Source: Parasphingopyxis sp. (GTDB lineage: Bacteria; Pseudomonadota; Alphaproteobacteria; Sphingomonadales; Sphingomonadaceae). From it: a DNA stretch of 64,000 nucleotides. A program made the translations under genes and the position numbers. Shown here piece by piece: positions 53,354 to 61,534 of the stretch (position 1 is its first letter; each line of letters begins with the position of its first letter). A model generated the notes under the pieces. That model was given only the letters and a program-made list of their open reading frames with translations. It was not told the DNA's origin and did no database searches. The stretch covers positions 744,001 to 808,000 of the forward strand of contig NZ_JANQNS010000015.1 of assembly GCF_028279465.1 (NCBI RefSeq). The letters are read 5' to 3'.

Positions 53354-54364
53354 TCAGCCCGGAATATCGATCACGATCTTGCCGAAATGCTTTTGCGCGG
53401 CCTGATGCTGGAAGGCATCGGCGACCTGATCCAGCGGGAAATGCGTGTCGATCACCGGCTTGATGCCATTGGCGTCGATGGCGGCGATCATGTCGCGCTG
53501 GTCGGCCTGGCTGCCGACCGTGATACCCGTCATCACGAGGTTTTTCTGGAAGAAGAGCGCGGTCGGCACTTCGCCGGACAACCCGGTCAGCACGCCGATC
53601 AGCCCGATATGCCCGCCCGTCCGGCAGGCATGGATGGATTGCGTCAGCGTACCGGGTCCGCCGATCTCGACGACGGAATCGACGCCGCGCCCCGCCGTCC
53701 ATTGCAGCGCGGCCTTACCCCAATCGGCGTTTTCCTTGTAGTTGATCACGTGATCGGCACCGAGTTCGGTCAGCCGCTCCAACTTCTCGCCGGACGAAGA
53801 GGTCGCGATCACCGTCGCGCCCGCGGCTTTCGCGAATTGCAGCGCGAAGATCGAGACGCCGCCCGAGCCCTGCACCAGCACGATATCGCCGGGCTTGGTC
53901 TGCGTGGAGACGAACAGCGCACGCCACGCCGTCAGCGCCGCGCAGGGCAAGGTAGCGGCCTCGGCGAAACTGTAATCCTTGGGCGCCTTCGTAAAGGCAT
54001 GCGCCGGCGCCGCCACATATTCGGCCGCAAAGCCATCGGCATGATCGCCGGGCACGCCGAGGCGCTTCTCATTTTCGCCCGGCCCGTCGGCCCAGCCCGG
54101 GAAAAATACCGACAGCGCATGATCGCCTGCGCTCCATCCCGAAACCCGCTCGCCGACCGCCACGACCTCACCCGCACCGTCCGACATCAGGATACGCCCA
54201 TCGACGGTCGGAATACCGCCCAGTGCAACGACATAATCGTGATAGTTCAACGAATTCGCGCCGACCTTCACAAGAATCTCCCCCGGACCGGCCTCGGGCT
54301 GGTCGCGGTCCGCGATGACGATATTGTCGAGCCCGCCGGGCTTTTTCAGCGTTGCAGCTTTCAT
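53354..54364 (-). CDS. zinc-free MDR-type NADPH:quinone/alkene oxidoreductase
   Basis: 336 residues, AAGGAG before the ATG at 54364. Medium-chain dehydrogenase/reductase: GroES-like N-terminus with NSLNYHDYVVALGG (Asn-Tyr-His-Asp as in quinone reductase-like members), then the NADPH-binding motif VQGSGGVSIFALQFAK (about 168-183). Cysteines for structural zinc are not seen, favouring the quinone oxidoreductase/enoyl reductase side of the family over classic alcohol dehydrogenases. Lies 12 bases after the crotonase stop and 23 before the gamma-glutamyltransferase start, in one operon. Substrate unknown. Confidence 0.88.
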   Translation of the reverse strand: MKAATLKKPGGLDNIVIADRDQPEAGPGEILVKVGANSLNYHDYVVALGGIPTVDGRILMSDGAGEVVAVGERVSGWSAGDHALSVFFPGWADGPGENEKRLGVPGDHADGFAAEYVAAPAHAFTKAPKDYSFAEAATLPCAALTAWRALFVSTQTKPGDIVLVQGSGGVSIFALQFAKAAGATVIATSSSGEKLERLTELGADHVINYKENADWGKAALQWTAGRGVDSVVEIGGPGTLTQSIHACRTGGHIGLIGVLTGLSGEVPTALFFQKNLVMTGITVGSQADQRDMIAAIDANGIKPVIDTHFPLDQVADAFQHQAAQKHFGKIVIDIPG

Positions 54365-54376
54365 GCCTGAACTCCT

Positions 54377-55207
54377 TTAGGCGACATCCTTGAAGTTGCC
54401 CGGGCGCTTGGCCATCCCGGCCATCACCGCCTCGATCTGATTGGGCTTGCCGATCACGCCCGCCTGTTCGCGCGATTCCTCGATCAGGATTTCCGGCGCA
54501 TGCTGGTCCCGCGACATGTTGAGCAACCGCTTGTTCGCGCGCACCGCATCGGGGCTTTTGCTGGCGATCTCATGCGCGAGCTCCATCGCATCGGCATGCG
54601 GATCGTCCGAAAGTTTCGTCGCAAAGCCATAATCGAGCGCTTCGGCCCCGTCGAAAATCCGCGCCGTGTAGCAAAGCTCACGCACCACATCGTCACGCGC
54701 GAGATTGCGCACGATCGGGATGCCGGCCATGTCCGGCACGAGGCCCCATTTCATCTCCATGATCGCATGGCGCGTGTCCGGCGCGGTCACCCGGATATCG
54801 GCGCCGCAGGCGATCTGGAAGCCACCGCCGAAGGCGACGCCATGCACCGCCGCGATCACCGGTACCGGCAAAGTGTGCCAGCCCCAGGCGACCTGCTGGA
54901 ACTTGTTCGCATCGCCATAGGTGCGCTTCATCAGCCGGTCGGCGCCATCCTCGTCGCCATCGTCATTATCGGCGGCGCTCTTCTGGGCCATGCCGGCAAA
55001 GCTCGCCATATCGAGGCCCGCGCAAAAGGCCCTGCCCTCGCCCGACAGCACAACCGCGCGCACGCTCGTGTCGCTTTCGAGCCGTTCAATCGCATCGACG
55101 ATCCCGTCGAACATGGCGGGGTCGAGAGCGTTCATCTTTTCGGGACGGTTGAGGCGCACATCGGCGACGCCTGCATCGTCGATGGCAATGGTTACGCGTT
55201 CGGTCAT
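54377..55207 (-). CDS. enoyl-CoA hydratase/isomerase family protein
   Basis: 276-residue crotonase-fold protein with AAGGAGAAC before the ATG at 55207. Seen: NRPEKMNALDPAMF near the N-terminus, oxyanion hole FCAGLDMASF, and HGVAFGGGFQIACGADIRV followed by the HAIMEMKWGLVPDM segment. The glutamates expected for hydratase activity: one is in IMEMKWG; the first position in the GGG-FQIA helix lacks an obvious Glu, so isomerase or other crotonase chemistry is possible. First gene of the minus-strand operon and divergent from an XdhC-family gene (92 bases between). Confidence 0.9.
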   Translation of the reverse strand: MTERVTIAIDDAGVADVRLNRPEKMNALDPAMFDGIVDAIERLESDTSVRAVVLSGEGRAFCAGLDMASFAGMAQKSAADNDDGDEDGADRLMKRTYGDANKFQQVAWGWHTLPVPVIAAVHGVAFGGGFQIACGADIRVTAPDTRHAIMEMKWGLVPDMAGIPIVRNLARDDVVRELCYTARIFDGAEALDYGFATKLSDDPHADAMELAHEIASKSPDAVRANKRLLNMSRDQHAPEILIEESREQAGVIGKPNQIEAVMAGMAKRPGNFKDVA

Positions 55208-55299
55208 CAGGTTCTCCTTTACGTCAACTGTGGCACAGCCGCGCGCGGACGCGCAACAGCCGCTTGCGCTTTGATCGCCGCCTCGCGCAAAGAGATCGG

Positions 55300-56229
55300 A
55301 TGAAAGGCGAATTGGAGACGATGATCACGCGGCATGGCGAATGGCGGGACAACCGCCTCGCCATCGCGACGGTCATCCGCACCTGGGGCTCCGCGCCGCG
55401 CCCCGTGGGGAGCCATATGCTGATCCATGACGATGGCCGCTTCGAGGGGTCGGTATCGGGCGGCTGCGTCGAAGGCGATGTGCTGCACGCCGCCAGCGAG
55501 GTCATCGCCGATGGCCGATACCGCCGGCTGCGCTTCGGCGTCGAAAATGAGACGGCATGGCAGGCGGGCCTGCCCTGCGGCGGCGAGATCGAAATCCTCG
55601 TGCAGCCGGTCGGGCCGGACGGCTTTCCGCCAAGCCTGTTCGCCGCAATCAATGCGGCACGCCGGTCGGGCGAAAAGCTCTTTACGGCGACCGATCTGGG
55701 GAGCGGGGTTACGCGGATCGCGCAAAGCAGTGACGAAGCGGGGTGGATCAACCGCTACGAACCGCCGCGCAGACTGTTGATCGTCGGCGCGGTCCAAATC
55801 GCACAATCGCTGGCGCGGATTGCGGCGGAAATCGACATCGCCCCCGTCATCATCGACCCGCGTGCGGCGTTCCTCACCGAAGACCGGTTCCCCGACGTCA
55901 CACGTGACGATCGCTGGCCAGACGAGGCAATCGCCGCGCACAAACCCGATGCGCGCACCGCCATTGTCGTCCTCAGTCATGACCCGAAGATCGACGACCC
56001 CGCCCTGATCGCCGCGCTGGCGACGCCCGCATCCTATATCGCGGCGCTCGGGTCTCGGAAAAGCCATGCGGCGCGACTCGAACGATTGCACGACGCGGGC
56101 GTGAACGACAGCGATCTTCAGCGCATCGATGGCCCGGCGGGTCTCGATATCGGCAGTGTCGGCCCGGCCGAGATCGCGCTATCAATTGCGGCCGGCATGG
56201 TAGCCGCCTTTGCTCAGAAGTCGCCCTGA
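55300..56229 (+). CDS. XdhC/CoxF-family protein, molybdoenzyme maturation
   Basis: 309 residues from the ATG at 55300 (AAAGAGATCGG upstream); a second ATG at 55321 after TTGGAGA is also possible. Seen: TVIRTWGSAPRPVGSHMLIH, the SVSGGCVEGDVLHAA motif with the sulfur-handling cysteine, LPCGGEIEILV with a second cysteine, the Rossmann-like RLLIVGAVQIAQSLARIA and the C-terminal YIAALGSRKSHAARLERL plus DIGSVGPAEIALSI. These are the conserved blocks of XdhC, which adds the terminal sulfur to Moco for xanthine/aldehyde/CO dehydrogenases. No such molybdoenzyme gene is in the window. Its 3' end overlaps the converging gspN by 16 bases. Cytoplasmic. Confidence 0.92.
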   Translation: MKGELETMITRHGEWRDNRLAIATVIRTWGSAPRPVGSHMLIHDDGRFEGSVSGGCVEGDVLHAASEVIADGRYRRLRFGVENETAWQAGLPCGGEIEILVQPVGPDGFPPSLFAAINAARRSGEKLFTATDLGSGVTRIAQSSDEAGWINRYEPPRRLLIVGAVQIAQSLARIAAEIDIAPVIIDPRAAFLTEDRFPDVTRDDRWPDEAIAAHKPDARTAIVVLSHDPKIDDPALIAALATPASYIAALGSRKSHAARLERLHDAGVNDSDLQRIDGPAGLDIGSVGPAEIALSIAAGMVAAFAQKSP

Positions 56230-56942
56230 ATGCCGAGCGCATAACCGCTCGGGCCCGGCGCGAAGCCCGCCATGCGCAAACGCTCGCGCATTTCGTCATC
56301 GACGGCCATCATCCGCAGTTCGGCAGCATAGGCGCCGCTCGCGCCGATCCGGATATCGAGCTGCTCCATCCCGCTCTGGCTGATCAGCGGCAGCAGGAGC
56401 GCGCCCTCATCGCATTGCGCATTGCCGAACAAAGCATCGGGCAGAGCGATACCGCCCATATTGCCGCCCATGCGCGCCCGTACAATGCCTTCGGCCGTCG
56501 CGCATTGCCCATCCTCGAAATGGACGGTCACATCTTCAAGCTCAAGCGCACTGACGGGCAGCGGCGCGAACAGATCTGCGGCGGGCAAGGCCGCCTCCAT
56601 ATCGTCCAGCCCGAAATCGCTGCCCGAAACGCTCATCGCGCCGCGAAAGCCGCCGAACTGATCGGCATCGACGCCGCTGCGCGCCATCGCCACCCGCGCC
56701 CGGCCAACAAGCAGCGGGAAGAAACCGAGGCCCGCATCGACATCGCCAACCGCCGCATCGCCGAACTGCGCTTCGACCAGGCGGCCGTTCCAGACGCTGC
56801 CCTGCGCTTCGCGCGCGGCGATGCCGCGGTCGTCCATGCCGAGCCAGTCAAGGCCAAGTCGCATCGGGATGAGCACCAGCATGGCCAGTACGAAGATGCT
56901 CAGAAACAAGATGGTCCGGCCCCTGAAAAGCGCGATCCGCAT
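56214..56942 (-). CDS. gspN: type II secretion system protein N
   Basis: 242 residues with an N-terminal membrane helix (ILFLSIFVLAMLVLIP) and a beta-rich periplasmic domain with two cysteines (GQCATAEG, NAQCDEG), as in the GspN family; the EAQGSVWNGRLVEAQFGD stretch is typical. GspN is an accessory inner-membrane protein, dispensable in several systems. The ATG overlaps the gspM stop by one base. Last gene of the operon; it runs 16 bases into the end of the converging XdhC-type gene. Confidence 0.85.
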   Translation of the reverse strand: MRIALFRGRTILFLSIFVLAMLVLIPMRLGLDWLGMDDRGIAAREAQGSVWNGRLVEAQFGDAAVGDVDAGLGFFPLLVGRARVAMARSGVDADQFGGFRGAMSVSGSDFGLDDMEAALPAADLFAPLPVSALELEDVTVHFEDGQCATAEGIVRARMGGNMGGIALPDALFGNAQCDEGALLLPLISQSGMEQLDIRIGASGAYAAELRMMAVDDEMRERLRMAGFAPGPSGYALGIQGDF

Positions 56943-57427
56943 CAGCCCTGCCCTCCCCGCCGGAATGTGACGTCCACCGAGAGCGTTTCGTCCGCATTGG
57001 GCCGCGCGGTCAGCGCATCGACATGGAGGCCCATGCGCGTTTCGAGATCGGCGACCCAGGCGAAGAAGGTTTGCGGGCGCACCGCGGCGATGATGACGCG
57101 CACGCCGTCGGTGCCCGCTGGTTCGGTCTGCGTGGTCGTGAAACCGACGCGCACGGCTTCAGCCGTCACGATATCGCTGATCCGGCCGGACACGCTGGGC
57201 GGCGGACTGGCGGTTGCATTTTCAATAGCCGCAACCCGCGCCTCGACCCGCCCCAGCGCCATCACAGCCGCATCGTGCCGCGCCTTGGCGGATTCGCGCA
57301 TGAGATCGATCGGGCGGACGATCAGGAGCCAGCTCAGCACGATGACGGCGAGACCGCCCGCCACACCGACCAGCCAGCGTTCGCGGGTGCTGAGGCCCGC
57401 CCACCATGCCTTCAGCCGCTCCGTCAT
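56942..57427 (-). CDS. gspM: type II secretion system protein M
   Basis: 161 residues: short cytoplasmic start (TERLKAWWAGLSTRERWLV), one membrane helix (about 19-37, GVAGGLAVIVLSWLLIV) and a periplasmic ferredoxin-like domain ending RPQTFFAWVADLETRMGLHV. This is the GspM bitopic protein that dimerises with GspL at the inner-membrane platform. ATGA overlap with gspL. Confidence 0.9.
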   Translation of the reverse strand: MTERLKAWWAGLSTRERWLVGVAGGLAVIVLSWLLIVRPIDLMRESAKARHDAAVMALGRVEARVAAIENATASPPPSVSGRISDIVTAEAVRVGFTTTQTEPAGTDGVRVIIAAVRPQTFFAWVADLETRMGLHVDALTARPNADETLSVDVTFRRGGQG

Positions 57428-58527
57428 GGCGCCCTCACCACATAGTCCGCGATCTGCCGTCCGCCGCCATCGCGGACGCCGCCCGGCGTAACGAGCAAGC
57501 CGGCGGCCGCCATACGCTGCTGCAGCGCGTCCAGTTCCGGCTGGCCCGGCGCGGCGGCGGTCAGCTGCAGGCTGTTATCCGCGGCATAGATGATCGACTG
57601 CAGCTCGACGCCGGCCGTATCGCGGACCGCGCCAAAGGCGGCGTTCGCCAGTTCGCCATAGCCCGGCCCTGCGCCGAGCTCGGCCAGCCGCGCGCGCAGC
57701 TGGGCGTCGGGGTCGCCGATCTCGACATTGCCGGGAATCGCATCGCGCGCGCGGTCCGCCACTTCGCGTTCAAGCGCATCGGCGCCGAAGCTGTAACGCG
57801 CGATCATCGTCAGCTGGATCAGCAGGGTGACGAGCAGGATCGTCGCCGCGAGCAGCGCGACGCGCCGGATGAAGCCTGCATCGATCGTCCAGCGTCGGCG
57901 CTTGGCATAATCGCCCTGGCGCAGATTAAGCGGCGGCTCCGACAGCGTGCTCCCGAGATCGCGCTCGACATCTTCCGCCGTGATCGGCTCTATGGCCTCA
58001 TCGCCGATCAGCAGCGCGGCAATATCGGGTTCCGCGGCAAAGGCGCGTTTCGGCCCGCGCACCACATCCATGCCCGCCTGCCGCAGCGTGCGCACGCCGG
58101 CTTCGGGCGGCGCGATCAGCAAGGGTTCTGGGATAACGAGATCGGGATCGAGGCCGAGCACTTCGGCCTCCGCCAGCCACGCCGTCATCCGCTCGCGCGA
58201 GACGATCGCGAGGCAGCGCTCATCGTCCTCATCCGCCGGTCCGGCGGCGATATGTTGCGCCTCCAGGGGTTCGGCGCTTACTTCGTCCGCCATAATGCGC
58301 GCCGCCGCGCGCGCTTGGGCCGGGGCGAGCGTCGCTGGTATCTCGGCCCAATGCAGCGCAACTTCGCTGCCCGGCACGACGAGGGCAACCCGTTCCGGCT
58401 CATCGCTATCTTCATCGGCTGCGGGCACGTCATCGAGGCCGGACCGGCGCACAAGTGTCCGCCCGTCGGCGATCCGCATCCAGCCCGGTTCGTCGCCGAG
58501 AAAAATAACGAGATAGCGCGCGCTCAC
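57424..58527 (-). CDS. gspL: type II secretion system protein L
   Basis: 367 residues from a GTG at 58527 that overlaps the gspK stop (GTGA); the longer open frame before it shadows gspK. Cytoplasmic actin-like domain (YLVIFLGDEPGWMRIADG... MTAWLAEAEVLGLDPDLVIP), one membrane helix at about 243-263 (VALLAATILLVTLLIQLTMI), then a periplasmic domain. GspL recruits the GspE ATPase to the inner-membrane platform. Confidence 0.9.
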   Translation of the reverse strand: MSARYLVIFLGDEPGWMRIADGRTLVRRSGLDDVPAADEDSDEPERVALVVPGSEVALHWAEIPATLAPAQARAAARIMADEVSAEPLEAQHIAAGPADEDDERCLAIVSRERMTAWLAEAEVLGLDPDLVIPEPLLIAPPEAGVRTLRQAGMDVVRGPKRAFAAEPDIAALLIGDEAIEPITAEDVERDLGSTLSEPPLNLRQGDYAKRRRWTIDAGFIRRVALLAATILLVTLLIQLTMIARYSFGADALEREVADRARDAIPGNVEIGDPDAQLRARLAELGAGPGYGELANAAFGAVRDTAGVELQSIIYAADNSLQLTAAAPGQPELDALQQRMAAAGLLVTPGGVRDGGGRQIADYVVRAP

Positions 58528-59513
58528 TCGTCGCGCCCCCAGCGCCGCGAGACGATGCGCGCGGGCGTGAAGCTCGCATCGATCAGCGCCGATTGCTGCA
58601 ATTCGACTTCGCCGAGCCGTACGTCCAACTCGAGCCGGAAATAGCGGGTGCGAATTTGCGGCTGGCCGATCACTTCGCTCATCGGCTCCTGATTGGCGAG
58701 TATCGGCTGGCTCCAGAAATCGGCGATGCTGGTCCAGCCCGTTTCCGGGCGCGCGGCAATCGCCTGGCTGGCGCCATTGGCATCGAGGCGGTTGGGCAGG
58801 AGCATAGCGATAAGCGGGGCCTGTTCGGGCAGCAGGGTGTTGACGTTGATCGGCGACAATTCGGTGGTCGGCAGCGCGCAGAGCCACGGACGCAGCCGCT
58901 CATAATAGGCGGGCGTCACCCCGGCAACCGCGCGCAGCTCGCTAACCTCGGCGAGGAGCGTATTGCCCGTCCGATAGGCGGTGTCGGCCTGGCTATAGCT
59001 GCGATCCTCATTGCCCTGCCGCGCGGGCACGGAATCGGCATCGATCCAGTCGGCCAGCGACCAGGCGATCCGCTCCGCATCGCCGCGCGGAATCTGCAGC
59101 GCCGTCATCAGCGCGGAAAACTGGATCACGCCGACCTGATCCGTCGTCAGCGCGGCCGGGTCTTCCCCGCGCGCTACGCTGTTCAGGTTGAAACAATTGC
59201 CGCCGTCCCAGATCGTCGCGAGCGCCACGCCGCCGCCCGGCAGCGGCAGGGCCGTTTCCTGTCCCATCCAGTCTCCGGCAAGCGTCGTCCGGCTATTGTC
59301 GCGCGCGAGCAGATCGTTGATGCGAAGCACGGCGAGCGATTCCGCGCCCGTCGCAAAGGCCCGCGACTGATCGAGCGCCGAGATATTGCCGGCAAGCCGC
59401 GTCGCCAGTTGCAACCGTTCGAGCGACGCCGCCGCCAGCGCCGCCATGATCGCGACGAGCAGCAGCACGGCGAGCAATGCCGCGCCCTCTTCGGATGGCT
59501 TGCCCGGCCTCAT
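58524..59513 (-). CDS. gspK: type II secretion minor pseudopilin K
   Basis: 329 residues from the ATG at 59513, overlapping the gspJ stop by four bases. The prepilin leader and helix (EEGAALLAVLLLVAIMAALA) have Gly at the cleavage site and lack the Glu5 of other pseudopilins, as is characteristic of GspK, the tip protein. A large alpha domain follows (DWIDADSVPARQG, ELSPINVNTLLPEQAPLIA), typical of the family. Capping the pseudopilus with GspI and GspJ is its known role. Confidence 0.92.
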   Translation of the reverse strand: MRPGKPSEEGAALLAVLLLVAIMAALAAASLERLQLATRLAGNISALDQSRAFATGAESLAVLRINDLLARDNSRTTLAGDWMGQETALPLPGGGVALATIWDGGNCFNLNSVARGEDPAALTTDQVGVIQFSALMTALQIPRGDAERIAWSLADWIDADSVPARQGNEDRSYSQADTAYRTGNTLLAEVSELRAVAGVTPAYYERLRPWLCALPTTELSPINVNTLLPEQAPLIAMLLPNRLDANGASQAIAARPETGWTSIADFWSQPILANQEPMSEVIGQPQIRTRYFRLELDVRLGEVELQQSALIDASFTPARIVSRRWGRDE

Positions 59514-60121
59514 ATCTCGGACCTCACCGCGCCGGTCTGGAAGAGCTGGCGGACGGGACCCAAGCCTTCGATCTCGACGGTCAGCTCGACCGCGTCGGGC
59601 AGCTCGGTCGCCAGCGACGGATCCCAGCGCTCGCGCCACTCGCCGCCACTGCGATAGCGGAGCGTAATCGCCTCAATGCCGGAGACGAGCTGCGCGCCGG
59701 GCAACGGCTCGGCGCCGTCGACATAGGGATAGGCACGCCGTTCGAGCACGCCATCGACGAGCCGGTAGTCGACCTTTTGCAGCGAGGAGCGCGCCTCGCC
59801 TTCATAATTGCTCCAGCCCCGCCGCACGAAGCTGATCAGCAGATCGCCATCCGCGCCGCCACCGCCAAAAAAGGCGTTCTGCCGCGCGCCGGCTACATCG
59901 CGCGCCGGGCGCGGTGCGATCTGCGATAGATCATTGGTCAACGCCGCATTCATCCGCCGGATACCGCCCATATCGGCGAGAGCCTGTTGTGACGCGGCCT
60001 GCGAGTCCGCGCTGAAACGCAGCAAAGCGACACCGGCGGCCGATAGAATGCCAAAGATGAACAGCGCCACCATCAGCTCGACCAGCGTGAAACCGCTCTG
60101 CGAGAAACGCCGACCCGTCAT
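59510..60121 (-). CDS. gspJ: type II secretion minor pseudopilin J
   Basis: 203 residues from the ATG at 60121 (ATGA overlap with gspI). Prepilin peptidase site and N-terminal helix SGFTLVELMVALFIFGILSA with Glu at position 5 of the mature form. The rest is the GspJ beta domain (DGDLLISFVRRGWSNYEG, YRLVDGVLERRAYPYVDG). Part of the pseudopilus tip with GspI and GspK. Confidence 0.92.
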   Translation of the reverse strand: MTGRRFSQSGFTLVELMVALFIFGILSAAGVALLRFSADSQAASQQALADMGGIRRMNAALTNDLSQIAPRPARDVAGARQNAFFGGGGADGDLLISFVRRGWSNYEGEARSSLQKVDYRLVDGVLERRAYPYVDGAEPLPGAQLVSGIEAITLRYRSGGEWRERWDPSLATELPDAVELTVEIEGLGPVRQLFQTGAVRSEI

Positions 60122-60492
60122 TGCGCAGCGAACCGGAAAACGGTGAGGTCGGCGGCCCGGTCGCCGCTCGCATCGGTCACCGCGATATCGATCTGCAGGA
60201 TCCGCGCCTCGGGCGACGGCCCGGTCGTGCGCGTCCATTGCCAGTCGCGCCCGCCGTTCAGCTCTTCACCGCTTTCCGTGCCGATCGATGGCGGCGCGGG
60301 ATCGGTCAGCGCTTCGACGGCGACATTGCGCGCGACGATCTGGCCGATCGTGCGGTCGGCAATACGGTTGGTGTTGGTCACCGTTACGGTTTCCAGATTG
60401 AGCAACGCGAGCGCAGCGATGCTGAACACGGCCAGCGCCACCAGCATTTCCAGTAGCGTAAAACCGCGCTCGCTATGGGCACGCCTACCCAT
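60118..60492 (-). CDS. gspI: type II secretion minor pseudopilin I
   Basis: 124 residues from the ATG at 60492, which overlaps the gspH end by eight bases. Type III signal peptide and helix RGFTLLEMLVALAVFSIAAL with Glu5. Short C-terminal domain with ARNVAVEALTDP and DWQWTRTT, as in GspI. Confidence 0.9.
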   Translation of the reverse strand: MGRRAHSERGFTLLEMLVALAVFSIAALALLNLETVTVTNTNRIADRTIGQIVARNVAVEALTDPAPPSIGTESGEELNGGRDWQWTRTTGPSPEARILQIDIAVTDASGDRAADLTVFRFAAQ

Positions 60493-60940
60493 CGACGCGG
60501 ATCGTCCCGTCGGCGCCGATGACAATGCTGACGCTATTCTCGTCACGCGCCAACGTAACATCGAGCGGACCGTTAAGTCCTGTTGCATCAAATATGATCC
60601 GGGCCCGCTCCCCATCCTGCTGCGCCACGGTCACGGCCGTGCCTTCGGGCCATTGCCGATCCTGAAATGGGGGGCGGCCAATCGGCATCCATGTCTCGCC
60701 GTCATGCCGCTCGAATCCGTAACCGGCCGGTGACACCCAGAGCGCGGTATCCCGCATCTCGACAATCGCTGCCTCCTGCGCTGCGTGCGCGCGGGCCGCA
60801 AAGGCCTCGCCCTCGTCGATCAGACGCCCGCGCGGATCGGGCATGACGAAAACGATGGTCGAGGCCAAGATTCCCAATATCACGAGCACGACCATCAGCT
60901 CGGTGAGGGTGAATCCTTGTTCTTCAGATCGTTGAATCAT
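60485..60940 (-). CDS. gspH: type II secretion minor pseudopilin H
   Basis: 151 residues from the ATG at 60940 (MIQRSEEQGFTLTELMVVLV). Codons upstream in the same frame are the family B repeat and are not counted as coding. Cleavage after Gly before FTLTE with Glu5; C-terminal GspH-like beta domain (AVEMRDTALWVSPAGYGFER-like region, WPEGTAVTVAQQDGERARII). The end of the repeat (GAGCGG) sits where a Shine-Dalgarno is needed. Confidence 0.9.
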   Translation of the reverse strand: MIQRSEEQGFTLTELMVVLVILGILASTIVFVMPDPRGRLIDEGEAFAARAHAAQEAAIVEMRDTALWVSPAGYGFERHDGETWMPIGRPPFQDRQWPEGTAVTVAQQDGERARIIFDATGLNGPLDVTLARDENSVSIVIGADGTIRVDG

Positions 60941-61034
60941 CCGCTCGGGCTGAGCCTGTCGAAGCCCTGCCCTTCTGTTTTTCGACTTGATACGAAAAGA
61001 AGGACGACCCTTCGACAAGCTCAGGGTGAGCGGA
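60941..61034. repeat. palindromic repeat, family B, inside the T2SS operon
   Basis: Inverted arms CCGCTCGGGCTGAGCCTGTC... (from 60941) and ...CCTTCGACAAGCTCAGGGTG AGCGG ending at 61034, with an AT-richer centre. Same family as 17696-17783. It fills nearly the whole gap between gspG (stop at 61044) and gspH (ATG at 60940), where all other junctions of the operon overlap or are short. Confidence 0.88.
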
Positions 61035-61043
61035 TTTCTCATC

Positions 61044-61511
61044 TCATCGCCAGTTGCCGATATCTGCATTTTCCGCCTCGCCGCCCGGCTGGCCGTCGGC
61101 GCCATAGGTGAAGATGTCGTACGCGCCACCGCCCTGCGTGCCGGGCTGGCTATATTGATAGGGATTGCCCCAGGGGTCGGTCGGCAGCCGGCGGATATAG
61201 CCGCCGCTGCGATAGCGCTGCGGTTGGGTAAGATCGCTCGGCGGGGTCACGAGCGCTTCAAGCCCCTGCTCGCTGCGCGGATAGGTCATATTGTCGAGCC
61301 GATACTGTTCGAGCGCGGATTCCAGCGTGCTGATATCGGCACGCACCTTTGTTTGATTGGCCTGATCGGCCGCAGGCAGCACATTGATGACGACGACCGT
61401 GGCGAGGAGGCCGAGAATGACCAGCACGACCATCAACTCGGTCAGCGTAAAGCCTTCCTCGTTGCTGCGCTTCTTGGCAAGCTGGCGGCGGAGGAAAGAG
61501 ATAAGCGACAT
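61044..61511 (-). CDS. gspG: type II secretion major pseudopilin G
   Basis: 155 residues. Leader then EEGFTLTELMVVLVILGLLA with Gly|Phe cleavage and Glu5; the C-terminal domain has DNMTYPRSEQGLEALVTPPS and LPTDPWGNPYQY, the calcium-binding and signature segments of GspG. Main subunit of the pseudopilus. ATG 61511 is preceded by AGGGAATTGTC. Confidence 0.95.
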   Translation of the reverse strand: MSLISFLRRQLAKKRSNEEGFTLTELMVVLVILGLLATVVVINVLPAADQANQTKVRADISTLESALEQYRLDNMTYPRSEQGLEALVTPPSDLTQPQRYRSGGYIRRLPTDPWGNPYQYSQPGTQGGGAYDIFTYGADGQPGGEAENADIGNWR

Positions 61512-61534
61512 GACAATTCCCTATGTGGCGGCCG

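Noticed and set aside
53331-53702. N-terminal extension of the gamma-glutamyltransferase frame
   Set aside because: It overlaps the reductase gene in another frame, and the ATG at 53330 has a Shine-Dalgarno and begins a signal peptide.
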